A stretch of DNA of 64,000 nucleotides from Azorhizobium oxalatiphilum (GTDB lineage: Bacteria > Pseudomonadota > Alphaproteobacteria > Rhizobiales > Xanthobacteraceae), in the NCBI RefSeq assembly GCF_014635325.1, contig NZ_BMCT01000001.1:1021743-1085742 (forward strand), given 5' to 3'. Shown here one piece after another: positions 60,683 to 64,000 of this stretch. Numbering within the stretch: position 1 is the first letter of the stretch; each line of letters starts with the position of its first letter. The notes beneath the pieces were generated by a model. That model did no database searches. It had not been told where the DNA came from and saw only the letters and a program-made list of their open reading frames with translations. A program made the translations under genes and the position numbers.

Positions 60683-61465
60683 TCACTCCGCTGTCCATTG
60701 CGGGGCGCGCTTTGCCGCGAAGGCGGCAAAACCCTCCCTGGCATCCTCCGTGCGGGCCATGTTGGCGAGCATGAACTGGGCGTATTCCAGCGCCGTGTCC
60801 ACCGGCATCTCCCGCACCTTACCGAGCGCCTGCTTGCCAAGGCGGATGCCGGTGGGCGACTTGTCGGTGATGCGCCCGAGCAGCCAGTCGGTCTTCGCGT
60901 CCAGCTCGGCGGCGGGCACGGCATAGTTCACGATCCGGTCGGCCAGCGCCGCCCTGGCGGTGATGGGCTCGCCGGTGAGGCACATCTCCATCAGCAGGCG
61001 GGCGGGCACGGTGCGCAGCAGCGCGGGCAGGATCATCATGGGGAACAGGCCGACCTTCACCTCGGTCACGCCCAGCAGCGCATCCTCGCGCGCCACCACC
61101 AGATCGCAGCCGCTGACGAGGCCGAAGCCGCCGGCCAGCGCATGGCCGTTCACCCGCGCCACCAGCGGCAGGCGGCAGGCCTCCATGCGGCGGATGAGGC
61201 CGGCCACATAATGGCGGGGGTCGGCGGCATCGATGGTGAAGGGCGTGCCCTCGGCATTGGGCTGCAGATCGCCTCCGGCGCAGAACGCCTTGTCGCCGGC
61301 CCCGGTCAGCACCACGGCGCGCACGCCGCGATCCGCCTCGGAGGCGTCGAGGCCGGCGCAGATCCCGGCGGCGACATCGGCATTCAGGGCGTTGCGTCTG
61401 GCCTCGCGGTCGATGGTCAGGGTCATGACCATGCCCCGGCGCTCGGTTCTCACGACTGCGCTCAT
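60683..61465 (-). CDS. Enoyl-CoA hydratase/isomerase (crotonase family)
   Basis: The 260-residue protein has the crotonase oxyanion-hole segments FCAGGDL (~63-69) and RVNGHALAGGFGLVSGCDLVVARED (~110-134), and an acidic catalytic region LLGVTEVKVGLFPMMILPALLR (~137-158). It resembles methylglutaconyl- and isohexenylglutaconyl-CoA hydratases in wording and in its partnership with a biotin-dependent carboxylase. The ATG at 61465 has GGGGGAGGA upstream. It is the first gene of the leftward operon ending with the thiolase. Confidence 0.9.
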   Translation of the reverse strand: MSAVVRTERRGMVMTLTIDREARRNALNADVAAGICAGLDASEADRGVRAVVLTGAGDKAFCAGGDLQPNAEGTPFTIDAADPRHYVAGLIRRMEACRLPLVARVNGHALAGGFGLVSGCDLVVAREDALLGVTEVKVGLFPMMILPALLRTVPARLLMEMCLTGEPITARAALADRIVNYAVPAAELDAKTDWLLGRITDKSPTGIRLGKQALGKVREMPVDTALEYAQFMLANMARTEDAREGFAAFAAKRAPQWTAE

Positions 61466-61716
61466 CGTCCTCCCCCTTTTATTATCGGGCCGGTTGGTGG
61501 CGGCCGGGGTCCGTTTCGTAATAACTGATTTCAATTCATCAACACTGTCAACAGACCCGCTTCGCAGCTGCGAGAAGAGTTGCGAATCCCATTATCAGGA
61601 CGGTTCCGCTTGACGCATTCCGGGCGCTCTGCCACCGTTATGAAAACAGTTCATTAAATCCGAATGGACAGGAACTGAGGCGCTGCCGGACCAACCGGCG
61701 GGCAGGGGAGGACCAG
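61466..61716. promoter_or_regulatory. Divergent promoter region of the atu-like cluster
   Basis: About 250 bases separate the leftward carboxylase operon from the rightward dehydrogenase operon. Around 61519-61553 the sequence is AT-rich with repeated TTCAATTCATCAAC-like stretches that could hold regulator sites. A -35-like TTGACG occurs at 61610-61615, but no well-spaced -10 follows. No regulator gene is adjacent. Confidence 0.4.
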
Positions 61717-62943
61717 ATGTCGGCCATGGAGACCTGGACGCCGGACAATGCCGCCCCCGGCGGGGGATTTGACCTCACCGACGACCAGCGGGTGATCCTC
61801 GATCAGGCGGATCGCTTCGCGCGCAAGGAGCTGTACGGCTACAGCGCGCGCATGGACGCGGACGAGTGGTGGCCGCCGGACGCCTTTTCAAAGATCGGCG
61901 AGGCCGGGCTGTTCGGCATCACCATCGCCGAGGAATTCGGCGGCGCGGGGCTGGATCTGGTCGCCGCCGGGCTGGTGCTCCAGGGCTTCGCGCGCTGGAA
62001 CCACGCACTGGCGCTGAGCTGGGTGGCGCATGACAATCTGTGCGCCAACAACATCTATCGCAACGGCACCGACGCGCAGCGCCGCAAATACCTGCCCGAT
62101 CTGTGCGCGGGCAGGACCATCGGCTGCCTCGGCCTCACCGAGCCGGGCGCAGGCTCCGATGCGCTCGGCTCCATGCGCACCACCGCCCGGCGCGAGGGCG
62201 ACCATTATGTGCTGAACGGCTCCAAGATCTACATCACCAACGGGCCGGTGGCGGATATCCTGCTGGTCTATGCCAAGACCGACAAGGCGCGCGGCGCCCA
62301 TGGCATCTCGGCCTTCATCGTCGAGAAGGACATGCCCGGCTTCAAGGTTGCGCAGAAGCTCACCAAGATGGGCTATCGCGGCAGCCAGACCGCCGAGCTG
62401 GTGTTCGAGGACTGTCGGGTGCCGGCCGGGAACCTCGTCGGAGAGGAGAATGCCGGCGTCGCGGTGGTGATGAGCGGCCTTGATCTGGAGCGGGCGATGA
62501 TCGCGCCCCTGTGCCTGGGCGTCGCCGAGCGGGCGCTGGAGCTGTCCATCGAATATGCGAAGACCCGCCGGCAGTTCGGCAAGCCCATCGGCAGCTTCCA
62601 GATGGTGCAGTCCATGCTGGCGGACATGTATGTGGCGGTGGAGACCATCCGCAGCTTCACCTACCGCACGCTGGCAGCCGCGGCGCCGCTGGAAGTGGGC
62701 GGGGGCGGGCGGGGGGATATTCACATGCTCACCGCCGCGTCCGTCATGTATGCGGCTGATGCCTGCCATCAGGTGCTGGACAAGGCGGTGCAGATCCACG
62801 GCGGCTCCGGCTATATCTGGGAGTCCGAGATCAACCGCCTGTTCCGCTCCACCAAGCTGCTGGAGATCGGCGCCGGCACCACCGAGGTGCGCAAGCTGAT
62901 CATCGCCGGCGAGCTGCTGAAGGACTTGAAGGCACATGGCTGA
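61717..62943 (+). CDS. Acyl-CoA dehydrogenase, isovaleryl/citronellyl-CoA type
   Basis: The 408-residue flavoprotein has the family motifs LGLTEPGAGSDALG (~139-152) and KIYITNGPVADILLVYAKT (~167-185), and ends with QIHGGSGYIWESEINRLFRSTKLLEIGAGTTEV (~350-385). The residue preceding GTT, catalytic Glu in most acyl-CoA dehydrogenases, is Ala/Gly here. A Glu is present instead in LDLERAMIAPLCLG (~256), as in isovaleryl-CoA dehydrogenase. That points to branched substrates, such as isovaleryl-CoA or citronellyl-CoA (AtuD). It is first of a two-gene rightward operon; GGGGAGG precedes the ATG. Confidence 0.92.
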   Translation: MSAMETWTPDNAAPGGGFDLTDDQRVILDQADRFARKELYGYSARMDADEWWPPDAFSKIGEAGLFGITIAEEFGGAGLDLVAAGLVLQGFARWNHALALSWVAHDNLCANNIYRNGTDAQRRKYLPDLCAGRTIGCLGLTEPGAGSDALGSMRTTARREGDHYVLNGSKIYITNGPVADILLVYAKTDKARGAHGISAFIVEKDMPGFKVAQKLTKMGYRGSQTAELVFEDCRVPAGNLVGEENAGVAVVMSGLDLERAMIAPLCLGVAERALELSIEYAKTRRQFGKPIGSFQMVQSMLADMYVAVETIRSFTYRTLAAAAPLEVGGGGRGDIHMLTAASVMYAADACHQVLDKAVQIHGGSGYIWESEINRLFRSTKLLEIGAGTTEVRKLIIAGELLKDLKAHG

Positions 62944-63811
62944 ACAGGAGAGCGGCGCGCGGGAGCCGGCGGAGTTCGGCCTCGATGATGCGGCGCTGGC
63001 CGCCCACCCCACCGTCTATGCGGCCGATGCCTTCGCCGGCCGCACCGTTCTGGTGTCCGGTGGGGCCGGCGGTATCGGCCGCGCCGCCGCATGGCTGCTC
63101 GGCCGGCTGGGCGCGCGGGTGGTGCTGGCGGGGCGCAATGCGGAGAAGCTGGAGGGCGCGCGCACGGCCATGGCCGCCCACGGCCTCTATGTGCGCACCG
63201 CCGTGGTGGATATCCGCGAGCCGGAGAGCGTGGCGGCCCTGTTCGCCAGGGTGGCGGCCGAGGCGGGCGGCATCGACATGCTGATCAACAGTGCCGGCGG
63301 GCAGTTCCCGCAGGCCGCCATCGACTTTTCGGCGAAGGGCTGGAACACGGTCATCAACACCAACCTCAACGGCACCTGGCACATGATGCAGGCTGCCGCC
63401 CGTGCGTGGCGCGATGCGGGGCGGGCGGGCAGCATCGTCAACATCGTGGTGGTGACGACGCACGGTTTGCACGGCGTCGCCCACACCATCGCGGCGCGGG
63501 CGGGGGTCATCGGGCTCAGTCAGGCGTTGGCGGTGGAATGGGCGCCGCTGGACATCCGCATCAATTGCATCGCCCCCGGCGTGATCGAGACCCCCGGCTG
63601 GCGGGTCTATGACCCCAAGGCGGTGGCCGCCTATCCCAGATCCAACCCCATGATGCGCAATGGCTCGACATGGGAGGTGGCCGAGGCCTGCGCCTATCTG
63701 GGCGGGCCGGCCGGCGGCTTCGTCACCGGCGAGGTGCTCCATGTGGCCGGCGGCAGCCAGCTCTGGGGCGAGACCTGGACCATCGAGAAACCGGATTATT
63801 TCCGGGTGTGA
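62936..63811 (+). CDS. SDR oxidoreductase, dienoyl-CoA reductase-like
   Basis: The 291-residue SDR has the cofactor motif VSGGAGGIGRAAA (~41-53), the NSAGG motif (~118) and NCIAPGVIETPGW (~200). The usual Tyr-x3-Lys is absent: the aligned region reads AHTIAARAGVIGLSQALAVEW, with His/Thr and Arg at those places, as in 2,4-dienoyl-CoA reductase-like SDRs that use a different proton relay (although these keep Lys). Its start overlaps the dehydrogenase by eight bases. A ~35-residue N-terminal extension precedes the Rossmann fold. Probable role: reduction or oxidation of an acyl-CoA intermediate of the atu-like pathway. Confidence 0.87.
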   Translation: MAEQESGAREPAEFGLDDAALAAHPTVYAADAFAGRTVLVSGGAGGIGRAAAWLLGRLGARVVLAGRNAEKLEGARTAMAAHGLYVRTAVVDIREPESVAALFARVAAEAGGIDMLINSAGGQFPQAAIDFSAKGWNTVINTNLNGTWHMMQAAARAWRDAGRAGSIVNIVVVTTHGLHGVAHTIAARAGVIGLSQALAVEWAPLDIRINCIAPGVIETPGWRVYDPKAVAAYPRSNPMMRNGSTWEVAEACAYLGGPAGGFVTGEVLHVAGGSQLWGETWTIEKPDYFRV

Positions 63812-63863
63812 TGTCGCCTTCGGGCCGCTTCCCGTTCCTCCCCCTCCCCAGCGGGAAGCGCGC

Positions 63864-63891
63864 GGCGCCGCGTCCACACGGATGCGGCGCC
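63864..63891. terminator. Hairpin between the SDR and the LivG-like gene
   Basis: Arms GGCGCCGC (63864-63871) and GCGGCGCC (63884-63891) enclose a 12-base loop between two convergent genes. It may terminate both; no U-tract is obvious. Confidence 0.55.
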
Positions 63892-63898
63892 GCCCCGT

Positions 63899-64000
63899 TC
63901 AGGCCAGCCAGCGCTTGCGCCGCCGATAGTGCTTCACGGCGTGGTAATCCACCTTCTGCGCACCGCCGAGATAGGCGTCCTGAATGTCCGGATTGGCGGC
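63899..64000 (-). CDS. ABC transporter ATP-binding protein, LivG-like, 3' end
   Basis: Only the last 33 codons lie in the window. They read ...NPDIQDAYLGGAQKV and end in a basic tail RRRKRWLA before the TGA at 63899-63901. The N-P-x-(V/I)-x-x-AYLG pattern is the usual C-terminus of LivG/LivF branched-chain amino acid ABC ATPases. An importer next to an acyl-CoA catabolic cluster would fit uptake of the pathway substrate. Identity rests on this short tail. Confidence 0.6.
   Translation of the reverse strand, partial: AANPDIQDAYLGGAQKVDYHAVKHYRRRKRWLA

Overview
The window is GC-rich DNA from an alphaproteobacterium. Gene content points to the order Hyphomicrobiales (Rhizobiales), plausibly a Xanthobacteraceae-type organism. 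The pointers are a bioMNY biotin importer, ethylmalonyl-CoA-pathway genes (mesaconyl-CoA hydratase and a malyl-CoA thioesterase-like protein), Omp25/31-type porins, a divergent narR-narKGHJI locus of the Paracoccus type and an Ala/Lys/Pro-rich histone H1-like protein. The genus is an inference; no rRNA or tRNA is present to test it.

Layout. 1-776: 5' part of an unrecognised leftward gene cut by the window edge. 1229-4259: leftward bioM-bioN-bioY followed by a CHAD-domain gene. 4472-9134: rightward sugar-acid genes (IlvD/Edd dehydratase, GNAT, SDR, D-erythronate dehydrogenase-like). 9180-11065: an LMW-phosphatase-like protein lacking its catalytic Arg, then a histone H1-like gene. 11210-14723: leftward sdhCDAB. 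15116-18542: OmpW-like porin, secreted esterase and oxalate/formate-type antiporter. 19034-22440: mesaconyl-CoA hydratase, CDF transporter, DUF1737 and CitE-like (Mcl2-type) genes. 22795-27282: DUF429, LysR, UspA, FUSC and MarR. 27573-30857: very large GH64-like/DUF4114 protein. 31101-33943: Omp31-like porin and a CoA-transferase.

34015-47330 is a nitrate-respiration island: an FNR-family regulator diverges from narK (NarK1-NarK2 fusion), narG, narH, narJ, narI, a cytoplasmic His-rich parvulin, a 93-residue unknown, moaA and a His-containing membrane protein. FNR-type boxes in the divergent promoter explain its likely control. 47538-53335 is an accessory stretch with DUF2161, an orphan Nif11-type RiPP precursor, LysR, L,D-transpeptidase lipoprotein, DUF4177, RidA, a secreted hydrolase and a fragment of a CoA-transferase gene. 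53368-63811 is a catabolic cluster resembling acyclic-terpene (atu) or leucine (liu) degradation: thiolase, HCCA-isomerase-like, acyl-CoA carboxylase with its alpha subunit split into two genes, AtuA, enoyl-CoA hydratase, and divergently an acyl-CoA dehydrogenase and SDR. The window ends in the 3' end of a LivG-like ABC ATPase gene.

The most notable non-coding signals are (i) an identical operator-like site, GTTGC-N6-GCAAC, upstream of sdhC, the OmpW gene and the Omp31 gene; (ii) five ATGGCAC repeats at helical spacing just before the DUF429 gene, with related 15-mers near the CHAD gene; (iii) a three-copy dispersed palindromic repeat; and (iv) perfect palindromes at the marR promoter and upstream of the GH64-like gene.
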